NCBI RefSeq assembly: GCF_027924965.1
Contig: NZ_AP027056.1
Coordinates: forward strand, 2,480,001-2,544,000
DNA from: Limnohabitans sp. TEGF004
GTDB taxonomy: Bacteria; Pseudomonadota; Gammaproteobacteria; Burkholderiales; Burkholderiaceae_C
DNA length: 64,000 bases
Direction: 5' to 3'
Positions within the stretch are counted from its first letter, which is position 1; each line of letters begins with the position of its first letter. A model generated the notes under the pieces. The model saw nothing but the letters and a program-made list of their open reading frames with translations. It did not search any database and had not been told where the DNA came from. Positions 19,139 through 29,596 of the stretch are shown piece by piece. A program made the translations under genes and the position numbers.

Positions 19139-22114
19139 ATGCGAAACATCAGCATTCGCGGGGCGCGCACGCACAACCTGAAAAACATCGACCTGGACAT
19201 TCCGCGTAACCAGCTGGTGGTGATCACGGGTTTGTCGGGTTCGGGCAAGTCCAGCCTCGCGTTTGACACGCTGTACGCCGAAGGCCAGCGCCGTTATGTG
19301 GAAAGCCTCTCGGCCTATGCCCGCCAGTTTTTGGGCCGCTTGGACAAGCCTGATGTGGACCTGATTGAGGGCCTGTCACCCGCTATCAGCATTGAGCAAA
19401 AAGCCACCAGCCACAACCCCCGCTCCACCGTGGGCACGGTGACCGAAATTCACGACTACCTGCGCTTGCTGTTTGCCCGCGCGGGCACGCCCTACTGCCC
19501 TGACCACAACTTGGCACTGCAAGCGCAAAGCGTGTCGCAAATGGTGGACGCCGTCATGGCGCTGCCCGAAGACACCAAGCTCATGCTGCTCGCGCCCATC
19601 GCGCGCAACCGCAAGGGCGAGTACAGCGAAATCTTCACGCAGCTGCAAGCGCAGGGCTATGTGCGCTTTCGCATCGAGGGCAAGGTGTACGAATACGACG
19701 AGCTGCCCGAGCTGAAGAAAACCGAGAAGCACGACATCGACGTGGTAGTGGACCGCATCAAGGTGCGTCACGAAGCGCCAGCTGCACCCGCGCCTGTGGC
19801 AGCGCCCAGCATTGGCGACATTGCCGTGGCCGCGCCGCCGCCCGGCCTGCGCCAGCGTTTGGCCGAGAGCTTTGAAGCCGCCTTGCGCTTGGCCGAAGGC
19901 CGCGCCATCGCGTTAGAGATGGACACGGGTGTAGAGCACGCGTTCAACGCCAAGTTCTCTTGTCCGCAGTGCACGTATTCCATCAGCGAGCTCGAGCCCC
20001 GCTTGTTCTCGTTCAACTCACCCGTGGGTGCTTGCCCCTCGTGCGACGGCTTGGGCCACCAAGACTATTTCGACCCCGCTCGCGTGGTGGCTTTTCCGTC
20101 ACTCAGCCTGGGCAGCGGCGCCATCAAAGGCTGGGACCGCCGCAACGCGCATTACTTCACCCTGCTGGAGAGCTTGGCCAAACATTACAAGTTTGACCTC
20201 GACACCCCGTTCGAAGACTTGAGCTCCGAGACACGCCAAGTGCTGTTGTATGGCTCGGGCGAAGAAGAAATCAAATTCAACTACAGCCTTGAAAACGGCT
20301 CTGGCAAAAAGCTAAGCAAGAAGCACCCCTTCGAAGGCATCTTGGTCAACATGGAACGGCGCTACCGCGAGACCGACTCGACCGTGGTGCGCGAAGACCT
20401 CTCACGCTACCGTGGCGTACGTGCGTGTACATCCTGCGGCGGCACGCGCCTGCGTCGCGAAGCGCGCAACGTGCGCATTGGCGAAGGCGAACAAATGCGC
20501 GGTATTTTCGACATCAGCCACACCACGCTGGGCGAATGCTTTGGCTACTTCAACACGCTCAAACTGCAAGGTGCAAAAGCAGAAATTGCCGACAAAGTGG
20601 TGCGTGAAATTGCCTCACGCTTGAAATTCTTGAACGATGTGGGCTTGAACTACCTCAGCCTCGACCGCAGTGCCGACACGCTGTCGGGTGGCGAAGCACA
20701 ACGCATTCGCCTTGCATCACAAATTGGCTCGGGCCTGACCGGTGTGATGTATGTGTTGGACGAGCCCAGCATCGGCTTGCACCAGCGCGACAACGACCGC
20801 CTGATCGACACCCTCAAACACCTGCGTGACATTGGCAACAGCGTGCTGGTGGTGGAGCACGACGAAGACATGATTCGCGCCGCCGACTTCTGCGTGGACA
20901 TGGGCCCAGGCGCGGGCGTGCACGGCGGCCAAGTGATGGCGCGTGGCACACCTGCCGAGATTGAAGCCAACCCCAACTCATTGACGGGCCGCTACTTGGC
21001 GCAAGCGCTGCGCATCGACGTGCCAACCAAGCGCAACGCCTTCTTACCCGTGGAAGCCGAAGAGCTGAAGTTCCAACGCAAGCTGCACAAGGATGCATCG
21101 GAACACCAAGTGATTCGCATCCGTGGTGCACGTGGCAACAACTTGAAAAACGTCACCGCCGATTTCCCTGTGGGCTTGCTCACCTGCGTGACCGGTGTGT
21201 CGGGCTCGGGCAAATCTACGCTGGTCAACGACACGTTGTACACCGCTGCCGCGCACACCATTCACCGTGCACACGACGAGCCAGCGGCACACGATGAGAT
21301 TACGGGCCTCGACTATTTCGACAAAGTCATCAACGTCGACCAATCGCCCATTGGCCGCACACCTCGCAGCAACCCCGCCACGTACACCGGCCTTTTCACG
21401 CCTATCCGCGAGCTGATGGCCGAAGTGCCGATGGCACGCGAACGTGGCTACGGCCCAGGGCGCTTCAGCTTCAACGTGGCCGCAGGCTCAGGCGGTGGCC
21501 GCTGCGAGGCTTGCCAAGGCGACGGCATGGTGAAAGTGGAAATGCACTTCTTGCCCGACGTGTATGTGCCCTGCGACGTGTGCCACGGCTTGCGCTACAA
21601 CCGCGAAACCTTGGAGGTGATGTACAAGGGCAAAAACATTGCGCAGGTTTTAGACCTGACAGTGGAGGCCGCTTTGCAGTTCTTCAACGCCGTTCCCAAC
21701 ATTGCCCGCAAGCTGCAAACCTTGATGGACGTGGGCCTGTCTTACCTGCAACTCGGTCAAGCCGCCACCACCCTATCGGGTGGTGAAGCGCAGCGCGTGA
21801 AGCTGGCTTTGGAATTGAGCAAACGCGACACAGGCCGCACGCTTTACATCTTGGACGAGCCCACCACGGGCCTGCACTTTGCCGACATTGCACTGCTGCT
21901 GAAAGTACTGCAACACCTGCGCGATGCGGGCAATACCATCGTCATCATCGAGCACAACTTGGATGTGATCAAAACCGCCGACTGGCTGATTGACATGGGC
22001 CCAGAGGGCGGCAGCGGTGGTGGCACGGTGGTGGGTGTGGGCACGCCAGAAGACTTGGCGGCCAACCCTACAAGCTTTACCGGCAAGTACTTGAAACGCT
22101 TGCTACCCAGCTGA
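19139..22114 (+). CDS. uvrA: excinuclease ABC subunit A
   Basis: 991 residues from the ATG at 19139. This gives the usual start [17 protein letters not shown]; longer forms would need TTG or GTG starts. It is the damage-recognition ATPase of nucleotide excision repair. It has two ABC modules: Walker [10 protein letters not shown] and GVSGSGKST, signatures [12 protein letters not shown] and [12 protein letters not shown]. Two zinc modules are visible (CPQC ... CPSC, and CEAC ... CDVC). I saw no consensus LexA box (CTGT-N8-ACAG) in the upstream spacer. Confidence 0.97.
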   Translation: MRNISIRGARTHNLKNIDLDIPRNQLVVITGLSGSGKSSLAFDTLYAEGQRRYVESLSAYARQFLGRLDKPDVDLIEGLSPAISIEQKATSHNPRSTVGTVTEIHDYLRLLFARAGTPYCPDHNLALQAQSVSQMVDAVMALPEDTKLMLLAPIARNRKGEYSEIFTQLQAQGYVRFRIEGKVYEYDELPELKKTEKHDIDVVVDRIKVRHEAPAAPAPVAAPSIGDIAVAAPPPGLRQRLAESFEAALRLAEGRAIALEMDTGVEHAFNAKFSCPQCTYSISELEPRLFSFNSPVGACPSCDGLGHQDYFDPARVVAFPSLSLGSGAIKGWDRRNAHYFTLLESLAKHYKFDLDTPFEDLSSETRQVLLYGSGEEEIKFNYSLENGSGKKLSKKHPFEGILVNMERRYRETDSTVVREDLSRYRGVRACTSCGGTRLRREARNVRIGEGEQMRGIFDISHTTLGECFGYFNTLKLQGAKAEIADKVVREIASRLKFLNDVGLNYLSLDRSADTLSGGEAQRIRLASQIGSGLTGVMYVLDEPSIGLHQRDNDRLIDTLKHLRDIGNSVLVVEHDEDMIRAADFCVDMGPGAGVHGGQVMARGTPAEIEANPNSLTGRYLAQALRIDVPTKRNAFLPVEAEELKFQRKLHKDASEHQVIRIRGARGNNLKNVTADFPVGLLTCVTGVSGSGKSTLVNDTLYTAAAHTIHRAHDEPAAHDEITGLDYFDKVINVDQSPIGRTPRSNPATYTGLFTPIRELMAEVPMARERGYGPGRFSFNVAAGSGGGRCEACQGDGMVKVEMHFLPDVYVPCDVCHGLRYNRETLEVMYKGKNIAQVLDLTVEAALQFFNAVPNIARKLQTLMDVGLSYLQLGQAATTLSGGEAQRVKLALELSKRDTGRTLYILDEPTTGLHFADIALLLKVLQHLRDAGNTIVIIEHNLDVIKTADWLIDMGPEGGSGGGTVVGVGTPEDLAANPTSFTGKYLKRLLPS

Positions 22115-22116
22115 GT

Positions 22117-22587
22117 TCAATGCTGATGCCCATGCGTGCCATGCACATGGCGGTGGGCAATTTCTTCAGCCGTGGCGGCGCGCACATCCGTCACGGTGCA
22201 GCTGAAATGCAGCGCCTGGCCCGCCAACTCGTGGTTGCCGTCTAGGTGCACTTCGGGGCCTTTGATCTTCATCACGTTGAACACGCGCGGCTGGCCATCG
22301 TCGCCCGCACCTTGCAACTGGCCGCCCACTTTCACGCCCGGTGGAAACTCCGCCTTAGGGATGACGCGCACCAATGATTCGTCACGTTCGCCAAAGGCAT
22401 CTTCGGCGCTCAAATCCAGCTTGACAGCAAAACCCACGGCTTGGCCATTGAGGGCTGCTTCGACCTTCGGAAAAATGTTTTCGTAGCCGCCGTGCAGATA
22501 CGACAAATGCCCCGAGTCCAAAGGCTTGCCTGCGGGTGAGGTGACTTGGTATTTGATAGTGACGGCCGTGTCTTGAATGATTTGCAT
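22117..22587 (-). CDS. slyD: FKBP-type peptidyl-prolyl isomerase (SlyD-like)
   Basis: 156 residues from the ATG at 22587 (MQIIQDTAVTIKYQV). Prolyl isomerase and chaperone. It shows SYLHGGYENIFPKVEAALNG, the insert-in-flap domain (VIPKAEFPPGVKVGGQL) and a short His-rich tail (HRHVHGTHGHQH) that could bind nickel, though much shorter than in E. coli SlyD. Its stop is 2 bases from the convergent uvrA stop. Confidence 0.9.
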   Translation of the reverse strand: MQIIQDTAVTIKYQVTSPAGKPLDSGHLSYLHGGYENIFPKVEAALNGQAVGFAVKLDLSAEDAFGERDESLVRVIPKAEFPPGVKVGGQLQGAGDDGQPRVFNVMKIKGPEVHLDGNHELAGQALHFSCTVTDVRAATAEEIAHRHVHGTHGHQH

Positions 22588-22664
22588 GGCTAGGCTCTGA
22601 ATGAAAAATGTCATTGTCTACGACCTCTGCGGTGGCGCGTCATCAAGCCTTACCATTCACCCTC

Positions 22665-23063
22665 ATGAAACCTGTCATCCGTACCTTCTTTAAAACCCTG
22701 CGCCTTGTGCTGGGCCCTGTCATGTTGCTCAAAGAGCGTCTCACCCAACCCAAAGGCGTGCAGCGCAACGCTGCTGCTCAAGCCGCAGTTGATATGCAAT
22801 GCCAAAACTTGGCGCTGTATCAGTTCAACACCTGTCCGTTTTGCATCAAGGTCCGCCAAGAAATGCGCCGCTTGTCGCTGCCCATCGAAAAACGTGATGC
22901 GCAACACCACGTTGCCAACCGCGACGAACTGCACCAAGGCAGCGGTGCGACCAAAGTGCCTTGTTTGAAAATCACAGAAGCCAACGGCCAAACACGTTGG
23001 CTGCAAGACTCGAAGGCCATCGTGGCCTACTTGCGCGAACGCTTCGCCACGTCAGCTGCCTGA
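22665..23063 (+). CDS. glutaredoxin-like/GST N-terminal domain protein
   Basis: 132 residues. The ATG at 22665 starts a hydrophobic N-terminal segment (about residues 5-22) that may anchor it to the membrane. A thioredoxin-fold domain follows with redox motif CPFC (in YQFNTCPFCIKVRQEM), a cis-Pro in TKVPCLKI and a typical last helix (DSKAIVAYLRERF). An ATG at 22608 is in frame but less likely. It is divergent from slyD. Related proteins are widespread in Burkholderiales; the substrate is unknown. Confidence 0.82.
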   Translation: MKPVIRTFFKTLRLVLGPVMLLKERLTQPKGVQRNAAAQAAVDMQCQNLALYQFNTCPFCIKVRQEMRRLSLPIEKRDAQHHVANRDELHQGSGATKVPCLKITEANGQTRWLQDSKAIVAYLRERFATSAA

Positions 23064-23088
23064 ACCTCTGCATCTGCTGACACACCGC

Positions 23089-23709
23089 ATGGAAACCGAA
23101 CTCAAGCTCAGCCTGCGCCAGCAAGATGTACCCGCATTGTTGGCGCATCCGCTGCTGGCAACTTCTGCCAAAGTGCAACGCCTGCTCAACACCTACTTTG
23201 ACACGCCCACTTTGGATTTGAAGCAACGCCGCATGGCTGTGCGCGAACGTTTGGCGGGCGAGCAATGGTTGCTGACCGTGAAGACCGCTGGCAAAAGCGA
23301 GAACGGTTTGTCGCGCCGCCAAGAGTGGGAAACCCCCACCATGCCCGGCGCGCTGGACTTTGCAGCATTGGTGGATGACGCTGAATTGGCCGCATCGTTG
23401 ATGGCTTTGCGCACTCAATTGAAGCCCCTCTTTCGCACAGACTTTGAGCGCCACAGCTGGGTGCTGACGCACGGCAGCGCCAGCATAGAGGTGGCACTAG
23501 ACCAAGGCCACATCACCGTGCCAGGCACAGCGTTGAGCGAAGATATTTTGGAATTGGAGCTAGAGCTGCTCAGTGGGCCCGAGGCGGCCCTGCATGCGTT
23601 GGCTGATGCGCTGCGCCAAACACCCAGCGGTGTGACTGCGCTCACACCATCTGACGCCAGCAAAGCACAGCGCGGATTGGCGCTGTTCGCGCAATCCGCT
23701 CAAGCCTAA
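23089..23709 (+). CDS. CYTH domain protein (triphosphate tunnel metalloenzyme)
   Basis: 206 residues. The N-terminal METELKL carries the defining ExExK motif. Further conserved charged strands follow: TYFDTP, RRMAVRERL, WLLTVKT, and RHSWVL later. This family hydrolyses inorganic triphosphate or other triphosphates inside a beta tunnel. Related E. coli YgiF has a C-terminal CHAD domain that is absent here. It lies 25 bases after the glutaredoxin-like gene and converges on pyrF. Confidence 0.87.
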   Translation: METELKLSLRQQDVPALLAHPLLATSAKVQRLLNTYFDTPTLDLKQRRMAVRERLAGEQWLLTVKTAGKSENGLSRRQEWETPTMPGALDFAALVDDAELAASLMALRTQLKPLFRTDFERHSWVLTHGSASIEVALDQGHITVPGTALSEDILELELELLSGPEAALHALADALRQTPSGVTALTPSDASKAQRGLALFAQSAQA

Positions 23710-23712
23710 TAG

Positions 23713-24555
23713 TTAAGCAGCTTTTGCAGCCTGCAAAGTCTCACGCGTTTGCAAAGCCACGCGACGTGCAGCTTCTGCAAAGTCGTCACCCTTGGACGCA
23801 TACAAAATCGCACGCGATGAGTTGACGATGATGGGGCCGGTTGTGGTGTCGCCACTCACGCGCAAGCCTGCTTTCACAGTAGCTACCGCATCGCCGCCTT
23901 GTGCGCCTACGCCAGGAATCAACAAAGGCACAGTGGGTGCGAGTTCGCGCACACGTTCAATCTCTTTAGGGTAGGTTGCACCCACCACCAAGCCAAGTTG
24001 GCCGTTGAGGTTCCAAGGGCCTTGGGCGAGTTTGGCGATGTGTTCGTACATCAAAGGCTGACCTTCGACAGACGCGAGGCGTTGGTTTTGCAGGTCGTCA
24101 CCGCCGGGGTTGGAGGTGCGGCACAGCAAGAATGCGCCTTTGCCGTGGTACTTCAAATACGGGGCTACCGAGTCCCAGCCCATGAAGGGCGAGAGGGTCA
24201 CCGCATCTGCGCCGTAGCGCTCGAAGGCTTCGATGGCGTATTGCTCGGCGGTGCTGCCGATGTCGCCGCGCTTGGCATCCAAGATGATCGGCACATGTGG
24301 CGCGACACGGCGCATGTGCTCCATCAAACGCTCCAACTGCCCTTCGGCGCGGTGCGCTGCAAAGTAGGCAATTTGGGGTTTGAAGCTATTCACCAGATCA
24401 GCGGTGGCATCGACGATGGCTGCGCAGAAGTCGTAAATCTTGTTCGAGTCGCCCTTGATGCGGTCTGGGAACTTGGTCGGTTCTGGGTCAAGGCCCACGC
24501 AGAGCATGGAATTGTTTTGGCGCTCTGCGGCGCCGAGCATTTCAAGGAAGGTCAT
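23713..24555 (-). CDS. pyrF: orotidine 5'-phosphate decarboxylase (subfamily 2)
   Basis: 280 residues. It decarboxylates OMP to UMP in pyrimidine synthesis. The active-site segment is [20 protein letters not shown] with the catalytic Lys, and the family start is [10 protein letters not shown]. The length (about 280) marks the longer subfamily found in actinobacteria and betaproteobacteria. The phosphate-binding [12 protein letters not shown] segment is also present. Confidence 0.95.
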   Translation of the reverse strand: MTFLEMLGAAERQNNSMLCVGLDPEPTKFPDRIKGDSNKIYDFCAAIVDATADLVNSFKPQIAYFAAHRAEGQLERLMEHMRRVAPHVPIILDAKRGDIGSTAEQYAIEAFERYGADAVTLSPFMGWDSVAPYLKYHGKGAFLLCRTSNPGGDDLQNQRLASVEGQPLMYEHIAKLAQGPWNLNGQLGLVVGATYPKEIERVRELAPTVPLLIPGVGAQGGDAVATVKAGLRVSGDTTTGPIIVNSSRAILYASKGDDFAEAARRVALQTRETLQAAKAA

Positions 24556-24578
24556 GGCGTGATTTTAGAAGGCTTACC

Positions 24579-25487
24579 ATGCACCCCATGTCAGCCCTGC
24601 CCAGCCTCACCCGCCGCCAACTTTGGACGCTCATCACACTCACCTTGGTGTGGGGCTTGAACTGGCCCATCATGAAGTTTGGCGTTACGGGTTTTCCACC
24701 GCTCACGTTTCGCAGCTTGTCGATGTTGATTGGCTTGCCGGTGCTGGGCCTCGCACTGGTGCTGATGAAAATTCCGTTTCGCATTCCGCGCAGCCACTGG
24801 CGCGAGCTGTTCACGCTGGCTGTGTTCAACATGTTTATTTGGCACGTACTGGTGATCTTGGCACTGCCCATGTTGTCGAGTGGGCGTGCGGCGATCTTGG
24901 GCTACACCATGCCCATCTTCTCGGCCATTTGGGGCGTGATTTGGTTCAACGCACCGCTGCGTGCGCGCCAATGGTTGGGCGTGATAGCCGCAGGCATTGG
25001 CGTGTTGCTGCTGCTGTGGAATGAACTCAGCCACTTGTCGGGCCAACCTGTGGGTGTGCTGATGGTGTTGGTGGCTGCATCCACTTGGGCCTATGGCACG
25101 CAGCGCCTGCGCCACACACCGATGGCCGTGCCCACGCTGACCATTGCGTTTTGGATGACGAGCATGACCACGGTATTGCTGACGGTGCTGGCCTGTGTGT
25201 TTGAGCAAGACCGCTGGCAAATGCCTGCCGAGAGCACGCAGTGGGCGATTCTTTACAACGCGCTGGGCGTGTTTGCTTTTGCGCAGGCCGCTTGGCTGAC
25301 ACTGGCACGTGGGCTGCCGCCTGTGGCATCTACTTTGAGCGTGATGTTCATTCCCGTGCTGGGCGTGTTCACAGGGGCGTGGCTATTGGGTGAAGTGCTG
25401 CACTGGCAAGACTGGACCGCCGTGGTGCTGATGGTGGTGGCCATTGCGTCAGTGCTGTGGCCAGCGAGGTCTACTCAGAACCCTTGA
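24579..25487 (+). CDS. EamA/DMT family transporter
   Basis: 302 residues with ten predicted membrane helices arranged as two EamA repeats. It begins WTLITLTLVWGLNWPIMK, and the second repeat begins near residue 155. These are drug/metabolite exporters, often for amino acids or metabolites; the substrate cannot be inferred. The 24-base gap to divergent pyrF is short, and its 3' end overlaps the end of the convergent udg by 17 bases. Confidence 0.88.
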   Translation: MHPMSALPSLTRRQLWTLITLTLVWGLNWPIMKFGVTGFPPLTFRSLSMLIGLPVLGLALVLMKIPFRIPRSHWRELFTLAVFNMFIWHVLVILALPMLSSGRAAILGYTMPIFSAIWGVIWFNAPLRARQWLGVIAAGIGVLLLLWNELSHLSGQPVGVLMVLVAASTWAYGTQRLRHTPMAVPTLTIAFWMTSMTTVLLTVLACVFEQDRWQMPAESTQWAILYNALGVFAFAQAAWLTLARGLPPVASTLSVMFIPVLGVFTGAWLLGEVLHWQDWTAVVLMVVAIASVLWPARSTQNP

Positions 25488-26415
25488 GGTGCGCCATGGC
25501 CAAACAAAGGTCTGCCCAAACCTTGGCCTTCTCCGGCAAGTTACGCAGCACGTAGTTGGGGTGATAGGTCACCACCACCGGCACGCCTTGGTACTGATAC
25601 ACGCGCCCACGCAGCTTGCCGTAAGGCGTGCCTTCTAGCTCGGGCACGCTGTCGCGCAACAAGGCTTGCACCGCAAAGCGGCCCATGGCCAAAATCATTT
25701 TGGGTTTCAGCAACGCCACTTGGCGCTCAAGGTAAGGCAAGCACTGCGCCACTTCTTCGGGCTTGGGGTTGCGGTTACCGGGGGGCCGACACTTGAGCAC
25801 GTTAGCGATGTACACGCCGCCGCCCTCTGCGGTGCGTTCGCCCGTGCGTGACAGCTTCATCGCGCCCAACATGTTGTCGAGCAGCTTGCCGGCTTGGCCC
25901 ACAAACGGCTCTCCTTGGCGATCTTCTTCTTCGCCCGGGGTTTCGCCCACGATGAGCCAATCCACTTGCGGCGTTTCGCCTTCGGGTGCAGGTGCGCCCA
26001 CACCAAACACAGTGTTTTGACGCGAGCCGCACAAGGTGCAAGCTTGGCAGCCCGACACGGTGCTGTGCAAGGATGACCAATCCATTTGGTCAATGCCTTC
26101 GGGGCGTTGGATGATGATGGGTGCTGGTTCTGTCTTTGCCACTGGCGCGGGCATTTGTCGCGCTGCGGTTTCATAACCCGCTGCATTGGCAATGGCTTGT
26201 GTGGCCAACTCACTGGCAGCGGCAAAGCTGTGCGCTTCTTCTGCATGGGCTTGCATCACCACGTCAGCGGGTGCAGAAGCAGATGTGTCCACCACCAAGG
26301 TTTCCACGGCAGGCGCGCCCATGACGGCGGCCTCAGACATGGGCGACCACACGCGCACGCCCATCTCGGCCAGCATGGCGCGTTGGCGTTTGTCGAGGTG
26401 CAAGGTGTCGGTCAT
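25471..26415 (-). CDS. uracil-DNA glycosylase, type 4 (iron-sulfur)
   Basis: 314 residues. It removes uracil from DNA. The first 100 or so residues are a variable Ala-rich extension. The catalytic domain has cluster Cys residues in GCQACTLCGSRQNTVFG and in CRPPGNRNPKPEEVAQC, the active-site motif GETPGEEEDRQGEPFVG, and the C-terminal TYHPNYVLRN. It is encoded after tsaB and rimI with short gaps, a conserved group in betaproteobacteria. Confidence 0.93.
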   Translation of the reverse strand: MTDTLHLDKRQRAMLAEMGVRVWSPMSEAAVMGAPAVETLVVDTSASAPADVVMQAHAEEAHSFAAASELATQAIANAAGYETAARQMPAPVAKTEPAPIIIQRPEGIDQMDWSSLHSTVSGCQACTLCGSRQNTVFGVGAPAPEGETPQVDWLIVGETPGEEEDRQGEPFVGQAGKLLDNMLGAMKLSRTGERTAEGGGVYIANVLKCRPPGNRNPKPEEVAQCLPYLERQVALLKPKMILAMGRFAVQALLRDSVPELEGTPYGKLRGRVYQYQGVPVVVTYHPNYVLRNLPEKAKVWADLCLAMAHLKGSE

Positions 26416-26426
26416 GGGTGAGTAGC

Positions 26427-26891
26427 TTACAGCTTGAGCGACATGACCACCGCGTGCTCGCGTTGGCCGTGGTCGGCGGGGTAATAGTTTTTGCGTTCGC
26501 CCACGCGGCGATAACCATAGCGCTCGTACACCTGCATGGCGCGGGTGTTACCCACGCGGACTTCTAGCCATAACCATTCGGCTTGGCGGCCACGTGCCCA
26601 GACTGACAAGGCATCAAGCATGAGCACGCCGTAGCCTTGAGCCTGAAACTCGGGCGCGACGGTGATGTTGAGCAAATGCACTTCTTCCACGCCCTCCATG
26701 GCCACAAAGTAACCAATCAAGGTGTCGCCGCCCATCAGCGCCAGCAACTGGTAGCCCGACTTGAGCGAGTCCGCAAAGTTGCCCCGCGTCCACGGGTGGG
26801 CGTAAGCGCTGTTTTCGATGCGCAGCACGTCGTCAAGCAGCGCTTCGGTCAGCGGCTCTAGGCGTACTTCGGGTTTCAAAACAGCACTCAT
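26427..26891 (-). CDS. rimI: ribosomal protein S18 alanine N-acetyltransferase
   Basis: 154 residues. GNAT-fold acetyltransferase; RimI acetylates the N-terminus of S18. It has the acetyl-CoA binding segment APEFQAQGYGVLMLDAL and the core EVRVGNTRAMQVYERYGY. It lies 27 bases after tsaB and 11 bases before udg. The RimI call rests on family pattern plus the tsaB neighbourhood. Confidence 0.9.
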   Translation of the reverse strand: MSAVLKPEVRLEPLTEALLDDVLRIENSAYAHPWTRGNFADSLKSGYQLLALMGGDTLIGYFVAMEGVEEVHLLNITVAPEFQAQGYGVLMLDALSVWARGRQAEWLWLEVRVGNTRAMQVYERYGYRRVGERKNYYPADHGQREHAVVMSLKL

Positions 26892-26918
26892 GGCGTGGGT
26901 GGATGTGGCTATGAAAAG

Positions 26919-27746
26919 TTAGGGCGTGATTGTCGGTGAAGCAGTTTTATTGGCTTCGTTGGCTTGCGCGGCTTGTTCAGCTTGTTGCGCTTTGATTTGC
27001 ATGCGCTCATCGGTGGTCTGCGCCACTTTGTCGCGGATGTAAAGCGGCAGCGCTTCTTCAGGAGGTACGGCAGCACCTGCGGCCCATGCAGCGGGAGCAA
27101 GGCGCAGCAGCGCGGCGGCGGCGGGCAAGGCCATCACTTGAACTGCCGTGAATGCGGTGGGCCAACGGCCTGCGTATACGGGCCACGCATTGCCTGCGGC
27201 AATGAAGCTGTCTTGCGCCCAATCAGCGGGCCAATGCAAAGATTCCGGGCCGTGCAGCTCGGGCGGCTGCACACATCGCCAAGTGCCTTGCATGAGGTTT
27301 GTGCCGTCTGCCGCATCGCTGGCGTTTGGCGTGAATTCGTACGCCGCCACATACACCTGCTCCATGCGCGCATCCATGACAGCCAGCACGCGCGTCACGG
27401 GTGCAGGGCCTGTTGAAGCATTGGCCGCACGGGCCTCTTCGGCCACAGCCAACAGAGTATCAATCGGCAACACGAGCAAGTCAGCGCCGAAAGCCAAACC
27501 CTGCGCCACCGAGCACGCCGTACGCAAGCCCGTGAACGCGCCCGGCCCACGGCCAAACACCACGGCTTGCAAATCGGTCAATGCCAAACCCGCTTCTTTC
27601 AAGAGTGCCAAGGTTTGCGGAATCATGTGCGTGGACGTGAGCGCACCGCCTGCGCTGGTGTGCGTCCATGTCTGCGTGCCGCGTGCGACCGCAAGAGAAA
27701 GAGTGTCGGTGCTGGTCTCTAAAGCCAGCCACTGGTTGGTGTGCAT
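26919..27746 (-). CDS. tsaB: tRNA threonylcarbamoyladenosine biosynthesis protein TsaB
   Basis: 275 residues. It partners TsaD in transferring threonylcarbamoyl to A37 of tRNA. It has the N-terminal LALETSTDTLSLAVA, GPGAFTGLRTACSVAQGLAF and AVMDARMEQVYVAAY segments of the ASKHA fold. The last 34 residues are a Gln/Ala-rich, probably helical and disordered tail beyond the normal end. It starts 32 bases from divergent dacB. sua5, which makes the TC-AMP intermediate, is also in this window. Confidence 0.93.
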   Translation of the reverse strand: MHTNQWLALETSTDTLSLAVARGTQTWTHTSAGGALTSTHMIPQTLALLKEAGLALTDLQAVVFGRGPGAFTGLRTACSVAQGLAFGADLLVLPIDTLLAVAEEARAANASTGPAPVTRVLAVMDARMEQVYVAAYEFTPNASDAADGTNLMQGTWRCVQPPELHGPESLHWPADWAQDSFIAAGNAWPVYAGRWPTAFTAVQVMALPAAAALLRLAPAAWAAGAAVPPEEALPLYIRDKVAQTTDERMQIKAQQAEQAAQANEANKTASPTITP

Positions 27747-27778
27747 CCGCTGATTATCCCAGCCGTGATAATTTGCCC

Positions 27779-29317
27779 ATGACCTGCTCGCACATGCCCT
27801 CTTTGCACCCGCTCACACCCCGCATCCATCCTGCGCGATGGCACTTTGTGCGCTCGCCTTTGGCCCATGCGTTCATGGTTTCATTCATGGTTGCCATGAT
27901 GTGCGCCACAGCTCTAACGGCCCACGCAGCCCCCAGTTCCAAAGCCGTGCGCAGCGAGCCACCCAAGCACACCGCAGGCGACATTGGCCAACTACCGCCC
28001 GAAGTGCAAGCCGCGCTGCAACGCGCCAAAGTGCCGAGCGACAACTTCCATGTGATGGTGATCGACACACACACGGGCAGCACGCCACGCCTGAGCCACC
28101 AAGCCCAAGAGCGCGTGAACCCTGCTTCGCTGATGAAGCTAGCCACCACCACCGCCGCGCTTAATACGCTCGGCCCCGCCTTTGTGTGGCGCACGCCCGT
28201 GTATGTGGATGGCTCTGTGCGCGACGGCGTGTTGCACGGCAATATCTACATCAAGGGCAGCGGCGACCCACGCTTGGTGGTGGAGCGTTTGTGGCTGTTG
28301 ATGCGCCGCATCCAAGGCTTGGGCATTCAAAAAATTCAGGGAGACATCGTGCTCGATCGCAGTGCATTTGATGTGCCCGCACGTGACACCGCCAGTTTTG
28401 ACGGTGAACCCCTGCGCCCCTACAACGCCGCGCCTGATGCGCTGCTGCTCAACTTCAAATCACTGCTCATTCAGTTTGTACCCGACCGTGCCGCCAATGT
28501 GGCGCGTGTGCAAATCGAACCACCACTGGCCGGTGTGCAATTCCCAGCCACCGTGCCATTGAGCAACGGTGATTGCAGCGACTACCGCAGCGCCTTGCGC
28601 GCCGATTGGAGCGACGCCACACGCATCCGCTTTTCCGGCAACTACCCCGCTGTGTGTGGCGAAAAGATGTGGCCCATCGCCTATGCCGCACCTCAGCAAT
28701 TTGCACCCCGCGCCATCGCGGGCATGTGGCAACAACTCGGCGGACACCTCAGCGGCCAAGTGCGTGATGGCAGCATTCCCGGCAACTTGCAGCCTACCTT
28801 CAATATTGAATCGGCCACCTTGGCCGAGACCATCCGCGACATCAACAAGTACAGCAACAACGTGATGGCTCAGCATGTGTTCCTCACACTCAGCCAACAA
28901 CAACGCGGCGTGGGCAGCTTTGATGCTTCACGCGATGTGATGCAGCGCTGGTGGCGCGAGCGCGTTGGCGGCGAAGTGCCCACCTTTGACAACGGCTCTG
29001 GCCTGAGCCGTGAAGAACGCATCAGTGCACAAGCCCTCGCACGCTTGCTACAAGTGGCATGGGCCTCGCCCCATATGTCTGAGCTGATGAGCTCGCTGCC
29101 CGTCACCGGCTTAGACGGCACGATGAAACGCAGCAAAGCACAAGCCAGTGCGCATTTAAAAACCGGCAGCTTGCGCGATGTGGCCGGTGTAGCTGGATTT
29201 GTAGACACAGCCAGTGGTAAACGACTCGTGGTGGTGGCTATCCTTCATCACGCCAATGCCAATGCAGCACGCCCAGCATTAGACGCAATCATTGACTGGG
29301 CGGGCAAGCAGCCCTGA
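27779..29317 (+). CDS. dacB: D-alanyl-D-alanine carboxypeptidase/endopeptidase (PBP4 family)
   Basis: 512 residues from the ATG at 27779. It trims or cleaves peptidoglycan cross-links in the periplasm. A hydrophobic signal segment ending ALTAHA is preceded by a long N-region, so an internal Met could be the true start. The penicillin-binding motifs are SLMK (Ser near 118), SNN in YSNNVMAQ (near 358) and KTG in HLKTGSL (near 460). The spacing, with a large insert between the first two motifs, fits class C PBP4. Confidence 0.93.
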   Translation: MTCSHMPSLHPLTPRIHPARWHFVRSPLAHAFMVSFMVAMMCATALTAHAAPSSKAVRSEPPKHTAGDIGQLPPEVQAALQRAKVPSDNFHVMVIDTHTGSTPRLSHQAQERVNPASLMKLATTTAALNTLGPAFVWRTPVYVDGSVRDGVLHGNIYIKGSGDPRLVVERLWLLMRRIQGLGIQKIQGDIVLDRSAFDVPARDTASFDGEPLRPYNAAPDALLLNFKSLLIQFVPDRAANVARVQIEPPLAGVQFPATVPLSNGDCSDYRSALRADWSDATRIRFSGNYPAVCGEKMWPIAYAAPQQFAPRAIAGMWQQLGGHLSGQVRDGSIPGNLQPTFNIESATLAETIRDINKYSNNVMAQHVFLTLSQQQRGVGSFDASRDVMQRWWRERVGGEVPTFDNGSGLSREERISAQALARLLQVAWASPHMSELMSSLPVTGLDGTMKRSKAQASAHLKTGSLRDVAGVAGFVDTASGKRLVVVAILHHANANAARPALDAIIDWAGKQP

Positions 29318-29332
29318 TTCAGAAAGACACGA

Positions 29333-29596
29333 ATGAACTACACCGAATGGATCGGCTACGCCGCCGCCAGCCTGACCACCGCGAGCTTTGTGCCGCAAGC
29401 GTGGCTGACCTTCAAGACCCGCGACGTGAGCGGTATTTCGTTGGGGATGTACAGCGCGTTCACCCTTGGCATTGCGCTGTGGTTGGCCTACGGCTTGCTG
29501 ATTGAAGCCTGGCCCGTGGTGATTGCCAACGTGATCACGCTGGTGTTGGCTGCCAGCATTTTGGCGATGCGCTTGCGCTTTGGGCGCAAGGCTTAA
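29333..29596 (+). CDS. SemiSWEET-family sugar transporter
   Basis: 87 residues with three membrane helices and the PQ-loop signature SFVPQAWLTFKTRDVSGIS. SemiSWEETs dimerise to form a sugar uniporter; substrates vary. It lies 15 bases after dacB. Its stop and the stop of the convergent SGNH-like gene share the four bases TTAA (29593-29596). Confidence 0.9.
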   Translation: MNYTEWIGYAAASLTTASFVPQAWLTFKTRDVSGISLGMYSAFTLGIALWLAYGLLIEAWPVVIANVITLVLAASILAMRLRFGRKA